Shown here: in pieces, positions 47,450-59,390 of the stretch
Layout: the number at the start of each line of letters is the position of its first letter
Position numbering within the stretch: the first letter of the stretch is position 1
DNA from: Phallus indusiatus
Taxonomy: Eukaryota > Basidiomycota > Agaricomycetes > Phallales > Phallaceae
NCBI GenBank assembly: GCA_027605045.1
Contig: JAQFWX010000033.1
Coordinates: forward strand, 124,001-188,000
Direction of reading: 5' to 3'
DNA length: 64,000 nt
The notes under the pieces: model-generated
Told to the model about the DNA's origin: nothing
The model's database searches: none
The model's input: the letters and a program-made list of their open reading frames with translations, nothing else
Made by a program: the position numbers and the translations under genes

Positions 47450-48281
47450 AGTGTCAGATACAAAACTTTTAAGTTCAGTATATCATCCTGATAAGAACAT
47501 GAAACACTCAGCACGAACACAGCTGATTATTGCAATGTAAAAATACTATATCAATGAGTGCTTGTTTGACTAGACCAGCATAGGCACCAGCGTCGATGTC
47601 GGATGGACGTGTTTAGTTTTTACCCCGCTGGCTCATTATTGACGCTAGGACCTTGGACGAGCACCTAATTTCTGTTCGGAGATACACTAAAAGTTGTCAT
47701 ACACATTATCTCAGCTATCTAGACTACAGAAAAATATTCAATGCATACACAACAAGATAGTAGAATAGTAGACGCGATCACAACACCAGTGCGCTTCGAA
47801 AATTGTGAGTCTATGTCCTTCGAACTAAGGCCATGATTCTTGAGCTTATTTTTAATCACATAACAAAAATTCCTGGAATACTATTTGTTAAGCATATCTT
47901 ACCATTTATTTCGGATATGCCTTGTATATGCAAGATTAAATATACACCAGGTCTGACATCAACACGAAGGAACATTTTCATCAAGCTGTCTTCCTTTTCG
48001 CTCCTATGTACCTCGGACCATGTGAATACTGGCTATGTATTACTTCCCAACATCACACATCCGTCTTATTGATCAGCCTGTCGAAAAACCGCCACTGTAT
48101 AAATATATTTCTATTTTTGGAACATGACTGATCCTTTTTTGCTGTCATCAATCTCATTGACTTCCAGAAGCCACATCTGTCAGGTCTTAAAAAATATAAT
48201 ATATAATCCCATGCAAGTATGCAAGACGATTTTCTTAGGTTTTCTCCTCTAGCAACCTTGCGCTCTTACTGGTCAGTTCTG
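47450..48281. other. Spacer between tandem copies B and C
   Basis: No additional gene seen. The leader block of unit 3 starts near 47990. A short frame at 47833-48072 is unsupported. Confidence 0.35.
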
Positions 48282-49561
48282 ATGTCTCCCCTAAATACAG
48301 CAGGCCTGATTACGATACTTGTCCTCGCTTGTGCAACGTTTGTGTTGCTACTGGCGATGCTGCTTACTATATGCCTATCGAATCAAGTTCAGCGAGATGC
48401 AGCCTTCTTGAACTTTTTTATTGTAACTATTATGATCGCGTGGTATTTAGTATATTCGTACGTGCCATGAATGAAAAAAAATAGAATCGTGGTTTATGCA
48501 AATATCTTTTAGTCGTATGGCAATGTTATCACCCATAAAACTTCCGAGCCCTGCGCTTGACATCCAACAACCTTCCGTTGTTCTCATGTATGCATTCTTG
48601 TAACCTATTCCACGCATTATTCATTCCTAATCTGCAAAAGGGGATCAGTTTCGTTATGCAGTCTTTTATTGCATGTCGCAGCTGTGATGCAAAATGTGTT
48701 CCGACCAATGTCCACGAAGCACCGTAAACGAGTAGAAGTTGCTGCAAGTTAAATAACCTTTCACTTGACTAATCGTCTCTAACTAATTAATAGCTTATCA
48801 TTGCTCCTTATTTATCCGCTCCTATTCCACTTGTACGCCAGCATCCGAACATTATATCGTCATGGTAGTCACGCTAATTGAATTCTCGTCTACTCCAGCT
48901 CGAACTATTCATTACCTCCATAAAGTTCACCGTTGCCATAAACTATTTTATAGGAGCTACCAGCATAATTGCAACTATCATTGATGGTTATTTGTTTTCT
49001 CTCTATGATCCATATTGAACATGAATAACGAGAACCTCACAGTCGTCCTTCTTGTGATGTTCAACAAATATCGTTTGAAGCTTAGCCAAATAGAAGGTTT
49101 TGACGGACCTGTTATACCCAATTCCCTTTTGATACGCATGTCATTTCTATGCGTATATAGATTGTTGATAACCCTGTACGTCTGTGACTCTTGCCCTTGA
49201 CCGACTCTGATCGTAATATCGTGTACTTTATCTTTATTATCTAGCGCTGGTTTATCGTCAACAGACGAAGTCGACCTAGGAACGTCTTTGTTCTTTAAGC
49301 GCATGGCCATTGCATATGCTATTCTTCTCCCCCTTTGTGAGTCTCAGCGCATTCTGTTCAATCTTTCAATATTAAATCAGCTGTGCTGTTTACAGATCCT
49401 ACGATTATTGCACTAGTGTTCTTGCAGAAAGCAAGTATTAGACTGAAGCTAATCGCTGTTTCCAGTAATCTATAACATACACTGTCATTTCAGGACATTC
49501 TTTCCGTTTGGACCTCCTTTTTTCAACGCGAAATACTCAATCAACACATTCATCTGCTTAG
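48282..49561 (+). pseudogene. Membrane protein copy C (tandem family, broken)
   Basis: Exons 1-4 (48282-48457, 48513-48587, 48641-48743, 48794-48832) align with copies A and B. In exon 5 (from 48899) the frame runs into TGA at 49016-49018, and the sequence resumes one frame away (MNNENLTVVLLVMFNKY). Exon 3 is followed by a GC donor (GCAAGT) and preceded by a weak AAAG acceptor. Later exons, including FRLDLLF at the end, are still recognisable down to a stop at 49559-49561. The frame break removes the last two to three helices. Confidence 0.75.
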
Positions 49562-49827
49562 TTCTGCCACATAAACTTGTGTTATTCAATTAGAGTTATA
49601 GTATTCACATTTTTATGCAAAGATCAAATAATTTCAATCACAAACATATGTATGTCCATTACTCAAATATTCCGTATTGTATTTTTGTGTTGGTTGCGTT
49701 TCGATTGCATAGTCGAGTCATACTAAATATATTAGTTGACATATTGTGCCTGAGAGCTGAATTCAGAAGCTCTGGGGCGAAGAGCGAGTTTACATATTCT
49801 ATTTTTCTGTTTCACTGAGTATATAAG

Positions 49828-51435
49828 CTAGAAGGCACGAGATTTTTCCCCGAACGGTGGAACATTCAGTACGAACGCAGCTGCACTATAAAAATAGTCT
49901 ACCGCGTATTCGTTAGAGTAAGCGACATAGGTACCAGCGTCCACGAATGTGTCCGTTGGCCTTTTCACCCCTGTCCAAATGATAAGTATGTGTGGAGCTA
50001 TCATCGGCGTGAATAGCTTACACATCAGCTGGGGACTTGGCCAAGCATTATACTCTTCCTCAACAACATACTTAAAGCCTTCATCTTCACGGTCGTCGAA
50101 CGTCGTGGCAGGGTCAGAGCCTACAGGCAAATCTTCATTGTGTATGAACGTGAAAGTATCAGACGTGACAAGAAACGTCTGGTAAATGTACTGGCCATGG
50201 TCTTTCAACATTTTGTCCTCGAGTGATCCATCTACCAAAGGGCCGTAACCATCTTGTGGAATACTTGCAGACGAGTAAGGCTTTTCATGGAGATCAAGTT
50301 CTCGCTCCATAACAGCCTTCACAGAAACATCAAATCCCGCCGCCTTCATCGCACGATATACGATTGCATCGACGCCTTTTAGGTATGCTACAAACCTTTC
50401 ATTTGTTAGCTTAAGTTTCTTGCGAGGCATGGGATATGAATGTGAAAGCGCGATAGCCACTTGAGCGCCTTTGGTGAGGAACAAAGGATTGCGCAATGCT
50501 GCCACGAAGTCATTGTACAGTGAGGTCGTCGTTCCGTCCACGTTAGTCACGGGCAACCCCATGTCCCCTGCCAGCGGCTCACTTGTGGAAGAGAAGATGT
50601 CGTATGCGATAGTGACGCGCGTTCCTGATTCCACGGGCAGAACTTCGTGTTCAACATCGGAAAAAAGAAATGCCCAGGGGAGCGAGATCTTCAATTTACC
50701 ATCATCCTCTTGAACCCGTTTGAAACGTTCGGAGCATTTTTTGTGCCAGTCAAAGACGATTTCGTTCCCACCGTGATTAACTCGCAATGCACCTCCTTCA
50801 TGAGCAATTGGAAGAGCAATCATTAGTGTACCAACATGGTCAGTTCCTTTCGGTGTATCTTTATGAGGTTTGAAGAAGCCATTCTTCGAATACGCATTGA
50901 GCTTGTACAAACGCGGGACCATGGTGAGATTTCGGACACTGTTGCAATCGTGATCTTTTGCAGCGAGAATCGACCTTCCAGCAGTCAACGTGCTAATGGT
51001 TGGCAAAATCTCGGTACCGATTTCACCTAAAAGACCTATGCCAAGAGCAAATTCATTTGAACGGAGCTCCCGAGCGAGTCGATAAGATTCATCAAGCACA
51101 GTCTTGTCCCCTCTTCCGTGGGGAGCAGGCACACACGCTTCGAGTAGATTGTTTATTTCAGTCTGGCGGTCTTGTTCTGATTGTTCAAAAAGCTTGTGAA
51201 TATCGAGCCTAAATAATTGACCTCATTTGAAAAGATAGATATCAAGAAGTTGAGCTCATTACCAGCTGCTTTTACCAGTCGTATCGGACTTGTAGTACAG
51301 AGTTAAAGGTCTGTCACTTAGTTCGAGAGTTCCACCACAACAGAAATAAGAATCAACGGCTGATATTTTTTGAAGCAGGTGGTCAAAAATTGCTTTATCT
51401 TCCTCGGTAGCAGCAGGTCTTATCATTTCGGTCAT
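49828..51435 (-). CDS. 2-oxoglutarate/Fe(II) dioxygenase (prolyl-4-hydroxylase-like fold)
   Basis: Two minus-strand exons (51263-51435 and 49828-51208) joined by a GTAATG...TAG intron encode 517 residues. The iron triad is visible as His173 and Asp175 (FFKPHKD) and His245 (SDVEHEVLPV), with Arg255 (GTRVTIAYD) as the 2-oxoglutarate anchor. The N-terminal half (DESYRLARELRSNEFAL) is typical of large fungal proteins of this type that have this domain in the middle. Substrate unknown; no signal peptide or membrane span. I chose the ATG at 51435 (MTEMIRP). An in-frame upstream ATG-like start at 51525 is possible but adds unconserved residues. Confidence 0.82.
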
Positions 51436-51691
51436 TTTAGCGTGTCTGAGAGGGGTTGATTTCTTTCGAAAGTAGCGGCAGTCAGAGAGATGGGTTGAAA
51501 CTTTGCCCACGGGCAAACATAACAAGCGAGTCCCCCCAAGTAAACTGAGAAATGGCTATAAATTATATAACAATCTATTTGCATTCTCACGATATCATCC
51601 CGAAATTCGACACTTAACTTTTCGGCTACCAATCATTCCTAAAGCGAAATATGTTGTACTTGCGAGTCGCTTCGTGCAGCGTTAATCGTTG
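51436..51691. other. Upstream region of the dioxygenase gene
   Basis: Short spacer ending at the SINE insertion. No gene seen. Confidence 0.3.
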
Positions 51692-51706
51692 ATATTGTGG
51701 GTGGGG
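51692..51706. repeat. Target-site duplication of the SINE, left copy
   Basis: ATATTGTGGGTGGGG, repeated exactly at 52009-52023 after the poly-A tail. Confidence 0.85.
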
Positions 51707-52008
51707 GGGGTGCGGTGGATGAGCGGTTCCACTGCGGGGGCCTACTCTGATTAGTCACCAGAGAAAGCCTTCATACGGACGAGAGTTCGAATACCCCCGA
51801 ACACACTGCCTAGCAGTTTGTACCGGAGTTTAGTGGGTATTGTAATTGAGTCCCACACTACCAGTGTAAACTGGTGTGCGTAAATGCATTCTCCTCTCGG
51901 TTGATTAAATTATATGATGGTTTCAAATCCATATTCACAATGCCGGCTGCCGAGGTGTATTAGATACATTGTCGATAGCCATAAAGGCTCAACCAAAAAA
52001 AAAAAAAA
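51707..52008 (+). mobile_element. tRNA-derived SINE with poly-A tail
   Basis: The head carries a pol III A box (TGGATGAGCGG, 51716-51726) and B box (GTTCGAATAC, 51785-51794), followed by an unrelated body and a 15-base A-run (51994-52008). A 15-bp target duplication flanks it exactly, as expected for L1/L2-type target-primed insertion. The long distance between the boxes suggests derivation from a tRNA with a long variable arm or with an insertion. It encodes no protein. Confidence 0.85.
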
Positions 52009-52023
52009 ATATTGTGGGTGGGG
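52009..52023. repeat. Target-site duplication of the SINE, right copy
   Basis: Exact copy of 51692-51706, starting at the end of the A-run. Confidence 0.85.
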
Positions 52024-53444
52024 TGCCGACCCCTAAAATTTGGGAGAGGAAATCGGCCAAAAATCGGCTCGATATTTTTTGTCGGAGCTCCAATTCCAAG
52101 CGCCGGAAATCTCCTCGCTTTTGGTCCAAGCTTTAAGCTATGGAAATCATGTGCTTTGGTCGAGTAAGTGTATTTTAAATGCCTCATTATTCCTGTAAGA
52201 AAACCATGTTTTTTAAATATGCTGATTTTTGGTGCTAGTTATTACGTCTGAAGCTTTGGGATTCATGCTTGGAACCGTTTTTGAGCGATAAACTCGACGG
52301 GCACAGGATGTCATGAGGAGACTACCTGAGGTTTTACAACCTTTGAAACAAACGTCACAGTTGGTATAGACACTCCGTTTACTACGCTTACACGTATGAT
52401 CGATTTCACGTCCGCTGCGAATTCACTTGTTCCAACCTATTTGTGCTTTGGGAATGATAGATACGGACCTTGTATCCTTCGGATTATTGTCCACTGTCTT
52501 CTCGTTATCGTTCAATGTGAATGACAAGCCCAATTCCTAAGCACTCAGGCTTCGGCTATAAACGCAAAATGCAACTTAACAGCGTGGAACCTTTTGCTTT
52601 CAATCCTGACAATCAGAATCTGCTCCACCTGCTTTTTTACCTTCGTCTCAGCCAACCGGTCAGACGTTAACGCGATTCCAATGAAGGTTTAGGATACAGC
52701 ACATCCCATTTGAAATCAGCGAAGCATTCGTGTCTTCTTCCTTGCGGGTTCTTGCACGGTTGGCGTCCTGGAATATCGAACGGGACATCAAAAGTGGAAC
52801 AATGCGCCCAGAAAGCGGTTTTCAAGCCCGACGATAGAAACATTATTTTGTTCGCTCGGCCTTGGACAATATTGGACTACAACCCGCAAGATACACAGAC
52901 GTGACATTCTATTTATCATCAAACGACAATGAATCAAAGCTCGATGTGAAAAATTCAAAACCACGTCGATGAACTAGTGGGTCTCAAGTCCTCTAGATAG
53001 CATAGAGTTATAGGGTTCTTATTGTTGAGTGAAGTTCTGAGGAGCTTCGGTCAAAAGACGTGTATTAAGTATAGCTAGACAAACGTACCTGAGGAGCTTC
53101 GGTCAAAAGACGAAGTCTTTTGGCCGGCGCCTCAGGTCACTATGTACAGCGCGTTATGTAATGTAATATAGATTCTAATCTACGGTGACCGCGTCGTAAC
53201 TCCAACACTTATACACCTCATTCAGGGACCTTTATTTTTATGGATGGATTTACCGATCTCTGAGCACTCCAAGTCCTCAAGTCCCGTGTCAACTAACTTA
53301 CTCTTTCCATTTGTCCATGTCTGTCCAATTTCAGCCCCAAAACCCGAATTGGCGTTGACATGCGATCCGTTGTCCACTTGAAATCACTATATAATGCTCT
53401 CCGTTGATGTAGGGCCCCTTTGCACAAGCTGAACTTTTCATCTC
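52024..53444. other. Intergenic region with repeat remnants
   Basis: No gene recognised. The first bases (GGTGCCGACCCCTA) equal the terminal repeat of the hAT-type elements, but no partner end was found. A motif TTTTTTGTCGGAG at about 52074 recurs at about 55320. Confidence 0.4.
53037..53136. repeat. 24-bp direct repeat plus fold-back
   Basis: CTGAGGAGCTTCGGTCAAAA is repeated at 53037-53060 and 53089-53112 (24 identical bases). The second copy is followed by its imperfect reverse complement (53115-53136), forming a short hairpin. Function unknown. Confidence 0.7.
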
Positions 53445-55069
53445 ATGGCATATTCATCAATTATTTGGAAGCCGACAGATATCGGGTAAATATTATTGCT
53501 AAATCTATCACTAATCCGCTACTGACAAGAACATATGCAACCAGGTACACTGCAAAGCAAGATCACAACTCCAAGGCCGCCGTCAATAAAGTAAACAAAG
53601 ACATACTCTATTATATTTTCGTGTCGACGGTAGATGAATCCCCCACACCTCTACAAACTGCCTTGACTATTTCTCATGTGTGTCGTCATTGGAGAAACTC
53701 TGCGCTGGGATGGCCTATTTTGTGGAGATTCTTAGATCTCAATTTTCCAGTCAAACTTCTAAATTTATGCCTCACCCGGTCCAAAAATGTACCTCTCAAC
53801 CTCTCTTGGCCTTCGGATTGCGACTCTGACACGATTTCGGTACGGACTTCACGTGGAAAGCGGGAAAAGCCTATTCGTTTAAGGGATCCCAGTTACATCT
53901 CGCGCTTGTCCTCGTTGACTTTACATCTTTCGCCTTCGCAGTTCAATCAGATTCGACATATTCTGCGTAACCCCGACGTGCCGCCTTTTCAGCCGCGACA
54001 GCTGGATATCTGCGGTTTTACAGTAATGCGACCAAAACTTTTAACCGACTTAATGAGAATCGAGTTTTCACGCCTTGAAGAACTTAGACTTTATGCTGTA
54101 GGGTTGCCGTGGCTTAAAATATCGTGCACCGTCCTAACACGTTTTCGGTTTTGGTTTCCAAAAGACCCACCTCCTGTGTCTTGTTTTTTGAAATTTCTCT
54201 CAAACTGCCCTCTCCTTTGCAAGCTGGAACTCATTTTTGATGATGTAGGAAAAGGGAAAATAGACAAGTTAGACGAGGTACCGATGAAATCAAGAACAAT
54301 TCTCCCTAAACTCAAACAACTGCAACTGCAATCGTGGGACGTGTCTAGCTATATTTATTACCGAGCGCTTTCAAGTCGCATACGAAGTGGTACAGCTTTG
54401 TGCGAGTTCTTCCTGCTATATGATAACCGTCATCGTCGCAGTGTTCCAGACACAGACACGACCACGCGCGACATTTTTGAGGCAATACCATCTGGGTTAT
54501 TCTCCAATTTTGCAAGCCATCGATTCCTACATATAAGCGTCAAAACGGATTGTACATTTCAAATTGCCTCCGGATTCTTTACTAGTCGCCCTGCCGATCT
54601 ACGGAATTCAACTTTCCCTTTCAAAGCTTCGGGTTCTTTTCCTAAAACGCGGGGAGATTCTCTTCATTGTTTACATACAACGCAAAACCTAGTACGCGCA
54701 ATGCCTGGAATAACATGCCTATCGTTAGATTCCTCAGCTTTGTTTCTCCCATGGGTTGCTAGCTTACCCAGCTTGTTTCCCCATCTCGAGACTCTCTATC
54801 TCGATTCCATGCCTGATATGAGTCTCGTTCTCAGCCGTCTCCCAGCAGGTTTAAAGCTCAACAAACTCATTTTGATGAATCATCAAGTATCCTCTGTTGA
54901 CGCCATTCTCAGTATCGTTTTGAGTGCCGAAGCTCGGTATTTGAAATTAGCCAATGTGGTTTTTCATGCGAGGCTTCCATTTGAGGTTATGCAAAGAACT
55001 TTACAAGAAAGGAACGTCGTGCTTGAACTAGAAGACTCGCATATGTCCAATGTCTCAATTCCATCGTAG
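53445..55069 (+). CDS. F-box protein (Agaricomycete type)
   Basis: Two exons (53445-53485 and 53545-55069) encode 521 residues. The short first exon (MAYSSIIWKPTDIG) is preferred because the long frame upstream of 53545 has no in-frame ATG, while the GTAAAT...CAG intron joins the ATG at 53445 in phase. The F-box is at about 28-80 (VNKDILYYIF ... ISHVCRHWRNSALGWPILW), followed by Leu-rich irregular repeats (LSSLTLHLSP, LEELRLYAVGLPW, LKQLQLQSWDVSS) as in the gene at 20379-22136. The two are clear paralogues. Presumed adaptor of an SCF ubiquitin ligase with unknown substrate. Confidence 0.85.
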
Positions 55070-55911
55070 GTACTCATTTAAAGTAGGATGCAATGCACAA
55101 CTCATAACTGGTAAAGGTAGTCATAACAAGCGTGTCTCCTAATAATTACATAAGAAACGGTAATATAGTAGATGATAGATTCTAACATGAAACGTACAAT
55201 ATTTCTTAAAACTATTTAAATAAGCATTCCATTGTAAGTGTCATTCGGAAAGTACCGGTACCTCATGCACATGCACTGGCGTTGATTTGACCGGCCTAAA
55301 AGAAAAAAAATCGGCCGAGGTTTTTTGTCGGAGTTTCAAATACTGGCGTCGGCAGTCTTCTGAATTTTCATGGCTCTATGTACGCAGACTGTACCTAACA
55401 TTTTCGTGTCAGTTTTAGCAAGAAAAACAAGGGCACCGTCACTTTGTAATCGCTTAAGAAAGGAAATATTCTCGTCTGATTCAAGTTGTTGGTATGGGTG
55501 CGATGAAAGCTTGATGAAGCACGGCCTACATATTCATCGAGGGTCTCAGGCTTACTGGTAAAGAATGCAGGTATGTCAAATTCTCAGTCTAATTGAACCA
55601 AAGAAAAACATTTAATATGTAGATCATGCGACTAATCCGGTAGTTCTTACGAGATTTGCGCTATTGAGCCCACAGCAAATCCGGATTCCATGCTGCCGAA
55701 ACAGTTATGAGAGCGTTTCAGTCATAATACTCACACACTTAAAGTTTGGAACAGCAGCTTCTTCGTGCCGAAAAACTTAGGACAAGTTCTCTCATAAGGT
55801 TTCTCATCCCGGCGCCGCTCTTCCATTTATCCGGCAGTTGTGATCACATGACGATGGAGCGCAGTGACTACAAATACCCAGCCTAATTGGTGGCCTCGTA
55901 CTCTGACACTA
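55070..55911. other. Intergenic, no gene recognised
   Basis: Contains a GTCGGAG/TCGGCC segment (55295-55345) resembling 52060-52110, possibly a shared repeat remnant. Confidence 0.35.
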
Positions 55912-57506
55912 ATGAGCAAAGCTCAAGACATACCGTCATTTCCAGAAGACGTCCCAACCCATCCACTGCTTATAATTGATTATGAAAAGCTGAAACAAGG
56001 GGTTAAGTCCGAGAAAGTACATATGTCCCAAGTCCCAATACGTATATATTATCGCTCATGTGTTATTTAGGACTCTTTCTGGACAGCTTGCACATCTATA
56101 GGCTTCTTTTAGTATGCTATCCAATCCTCAGTTCTAGCGTACATTATACTAATAGTAATGACTGCAACTTTTCTTGGTTAGTCTTAGAAATCACCATGTA
56201 GATATTCAGCCAATGTGGGAGATGGGTGCAGCGACGATGGCCCTTCCTCTCGAAGAGAAAATGAAGTTTGAGCAAGGGGATACGGGCCGCTCCTTCGGGT
56301 ATTTTCGAAAACAAGGTCTTGGGTGAAAAGCACTGACTTTTGTTTCTTCAAGGTATAAAGCTGTCGGCGCAGATAGAGACGAATATGGTCAGCTGGACAC
56401 AGTAGAGTTCATCAAGTAGGCATTTTCAATAAGAGAAATAAAAGAAAAAAGACTCAAATGAATAAATACAGTGTTGCTAAAGACGATGCTCTAGCATGGC
56501 CCAAAATCGTCCACCGCGATTATCCCTCCACCGTGACTGATCGAATGTCATCTATCAAAAAGTTTATTGAAGAGTCAAATGCTGTCTTGCGGTTTTTGCT
56601 CGATATTCTAAGCGAATACCTTGAGCTACCAGCCCAGATTTTGAGAGAAAGGCATGATTTTGAAAAGCTCAGCGGATGTCAATGCAGAGTCACTCGCAAC
56701 TCCCCTAAGAGTATTACGGGCGATAAAGTATCTCTAGGAGCTCACACCGATTTCGGTTCTTTGGGAAGTTGTGATTTTCGTTTCAAATTCAAGTGACTAA
56801 TACCCCGCTGAAATACAGTCCTTCCTACATCATAATATTCTCGGTGGATTGCAAGTTCTAAGTCCCATTTCAAAGGAATGGCAATATATCAAGGTAAGCC
56901 TATTTACAGTGATATATCCGGTCGTCCACAGCTCCTGTACCATACAATTAGCCTCTTGAAGGACACGCCATCTGTAACATTGGTGATGCATTATCTATCT
57001 ATTCCGCAGGAATTCTGTAAGTTGTCGAGTTTTAATATTTAATTTTGAGTCCCTAATACTTTCTTCCGTCGCAAAGGCGTTCAAGCGTACACCGAGTCGT
57101 ACCTGCCCCAGGAGCGCAGGGCGACTATGTGAGATGGAGCTTAGTATATTTCCTCAGGTATGTCAAACGAAAGCTTCTTTTTCAGCATACGCCATTGATT
57201 GACTTTCCTATTTTTTTTTGGTCGACAAAGACCTCATGCAACGGCCATTATGGAACCACTTATGGACTCAGCGCTGGTTTCTTCGAAAATTCAGGCCACC
57301 GGTATACCTAGTGGCATACCAAAAGGTGTAACGGCTGGCGAATGGTGCGCTCGCAGGGTGAAATATCGGAGGGCAGCCAATCAAATTGTAAGCTCATGCT
57401 GACTAGCTATCTGGCACATGACTCTAACCACCTTGTTGTATGTGAATATAATTAGACTCCCGACACGTGGAAGGCTTCTCAAGGAACGGAAAACATTTCG
57501 GGCTGA
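55912..57506 (+). pseudogene. Isopenicillin-N-synthase-like 2OG-Fe(II) oxygenase A, with a mutated splice donor
   Basis: Ten exons (55912-56016, 56071-56111, 56182-56298, 56353-56415, 56472-56763, 56819-56893, 56952-57016, 57077-57157, 57231-57387, 57456-57506) would encode 348 residues with His200/Asp202 (HTDFGSL), His258 (SSVHRV) and Arg272-x-Ser274. All junctions are in phase and mirror gene B, but the donor after exon 5 reads GGAAGT (56764-56769) where a canonical GTAAGT would fit. Without splicing there, translation stops after about 12 extra residues and the distal His and the Arg are lost. It may be a recent pseudogene, or use a rare donor. Start at 55912 matches gene B (MS...HPLL). 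Confidence 0.75.
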
Positions 57507-59307
57507 TGAGTGTATGTTTTACCAGTATGCATTGCCAAATCTGTTTGTCAAAGCCATGTGTGCGTCTTCGTCTATTACATAAATTCATTTTCTTTTCCGT
57601 CGCGAGGATTGAACTTTGAGAGCACCTCACTTGACTCAAATTGAAGTCCAAATATCCAGAGTCATGTATTATTCGGACACAGATAATTTCGTTATGACTG
57701 ATAAGTTGCGGACAGATTATACTAGCAGCCTGAGCGTGGACAAACCAACAATGGTCCATTCAATGCGTCAGACGATGACAGTTAGTCCTCTGGCCTCAAG
57801 CTCGAGATTCATGTCCATTATTGTCCTATTTTGGTATTTAAATGGTAACAACACAATTCACCCTTCGCCCATTTTTGAAAGCAAGTCAAGTCTGAATCAT
57901 CCATGTCTACATTTGAAACCTCACCAGTGGATACCGGTAAAAGGCGCAGGCTCAATACTCACCCCCCCTCTTCACTGTGTCACGAGATCCGAGGTCAGAA
58001 AGCCTTTAAGCCCATGACAATCCAATTTTCTGAGAATGGAGAGCCTCAATTTGTCACCGCGCCCAGCCACTACCATATATTTTGCTCAGGCTCGGATCCT
58101 CGCATCGATCAAGCTACAAAGCCGAGTCCGAGTCGACGGTCGAATAAAAAGCAAGGTGAGAAGCCTATTTTCCTTGTATGCTTTTACAGTATTGATGACT
58201 GAGCCATAGGACGCACGGTCGGTCGTAGAGGTACTGGTACTGGTGGTTCAGTCCTGGTTACTAGTACTTCAAAATTCAAACGTCACGTCTAAACCAATCA
58301 CAAGGTTCTCGTAAGTCGTGACAACACTAAACGAATGTCAACCTGAATTAGATATTATTAAATTTAGATACGGGAAGAAATCAAAGTAATATTCTCCGAT
58401 TCCTGTAATTTCTGAAAGTCGGATACAATTTGAATCTTCGGAATCCGATTGTAAATTAAATAGTTATGACTCGGTTTCACGATTGGTGCTCCGATTACAA
58501 CTTCATAACTAACTGGGGAGACGTGAACCGGAATGACCTCTGACACTGCACTGAACATTATTCAAAACATCATGATCAAATGAAACCCTGATCGGACCTA
58601 TAATAGGCTATGACATCATGAAAGTACTGACTTCAGATGCAGCCGTTTCAAACTTTCAAGGCTGTCTCACTGTTCTTAAACATTACAATGAAACAGCTCC
58701 TGAGAAGTTTCATTTAACAGAGCGAAACAATATCTTTGAAAATAAGATGAGAGCAACTATTCCAGGGATCTCCATTGGTCGCGCCAGTCTCTAGAGTCCG
58801 AATTCAATCAATCGGGACAAGCGAGTTCATTACCTCATAGATAGCATTTCGAAAATCACCGTGAATTGTCTGTTGGTCGGTTGCACGATTACTATGTATA
58901 CCCAATTTTACACACCACGGATGAGTCGTATTGATATTTGCCGGCTTCGGCGTAAGTCTCTTCTTAGTTCGGCTTGAAATTTGATTTTAAGGCCAGAGCC
59001 ACCACTGTAACTGGCAGGCAACCAATAGCTCGCGATTAGCCGAAAGAACTTGGTACGTGCACAGCTTGAATGCCTACATTCTACAACATGTGACACGGAC
59101 GACACATGTATGGAGAAGCACCTTCCTATCAGGAACTTTGCCACGCCAATAACTTTGGAAATACAGGGTACTAGTGCAGGATCCGAAATCACGATCGGGG
59201 AATGCTAGGGAATTCGAACGGTGTTAGCATTGCTTCTATTGGACATTGTTTGGGTTTGCCGACGTCCTCCAATTTGTTGAGAAATCGGATTGATGACGCA
59301 GTAAACT
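57507..59307. other. Long intergenic region, no gene recognised
   Basis: About 1.8 kb with only short frames (for example 57616-58017) lacking recognisable features. Confidence 0.35.
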
Positions 59308-59320
59308 TATATATATATTA
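59308..59320 (+). promoter_or_regulatory. TATA box of oxygenase gene B
   Basis: TTATATATATATTA run 71-83 bases before the ATG at 59391. Gene A has no comparable element at this distance. Confidence 0.5.
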
Positions 59321-59390
59321 GCCCCAAACCTACTCTGAAATCATACTCACATATTCACTCAATCTCCTTTGACCAATTCAACTTCTAATC

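Larger units (their letters stand above)
43780..49561 (+). repeat. Tandem array of three units, period about 2.1 kb
   Basis: Units start near 43780, 45880 and 47990. Each contains the same conserved leader block and an eight-exon membrane-protein gene. Spacing between equivalent ATGs is 2063 and 2137 bases. Units 1 and 2 encode intact proteins and unit 3 is broken. Confidence 0.85.

Noticed and set aside
51707..51800. tRNA gene suggested by A-box and B-box motifs
   Set aside because: No acceptor stem pairing or anticodon arm could be found, and the body continues to a poly-A tail flanked by a 15-bp duplication, so it is a SINE.
52022..52037. Third hAT-type element indicated by GGTGCCGACCCCTA
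   Set aside because: No matching inverted end or CGTATACG array nearby; the 14-base match alone is not enough.
53420..53544. Upstream extension of the F-box gene from 53420
   Set aside because: The frame has no ATG there; the spliced first exon from ATG 53445 fits in phase.
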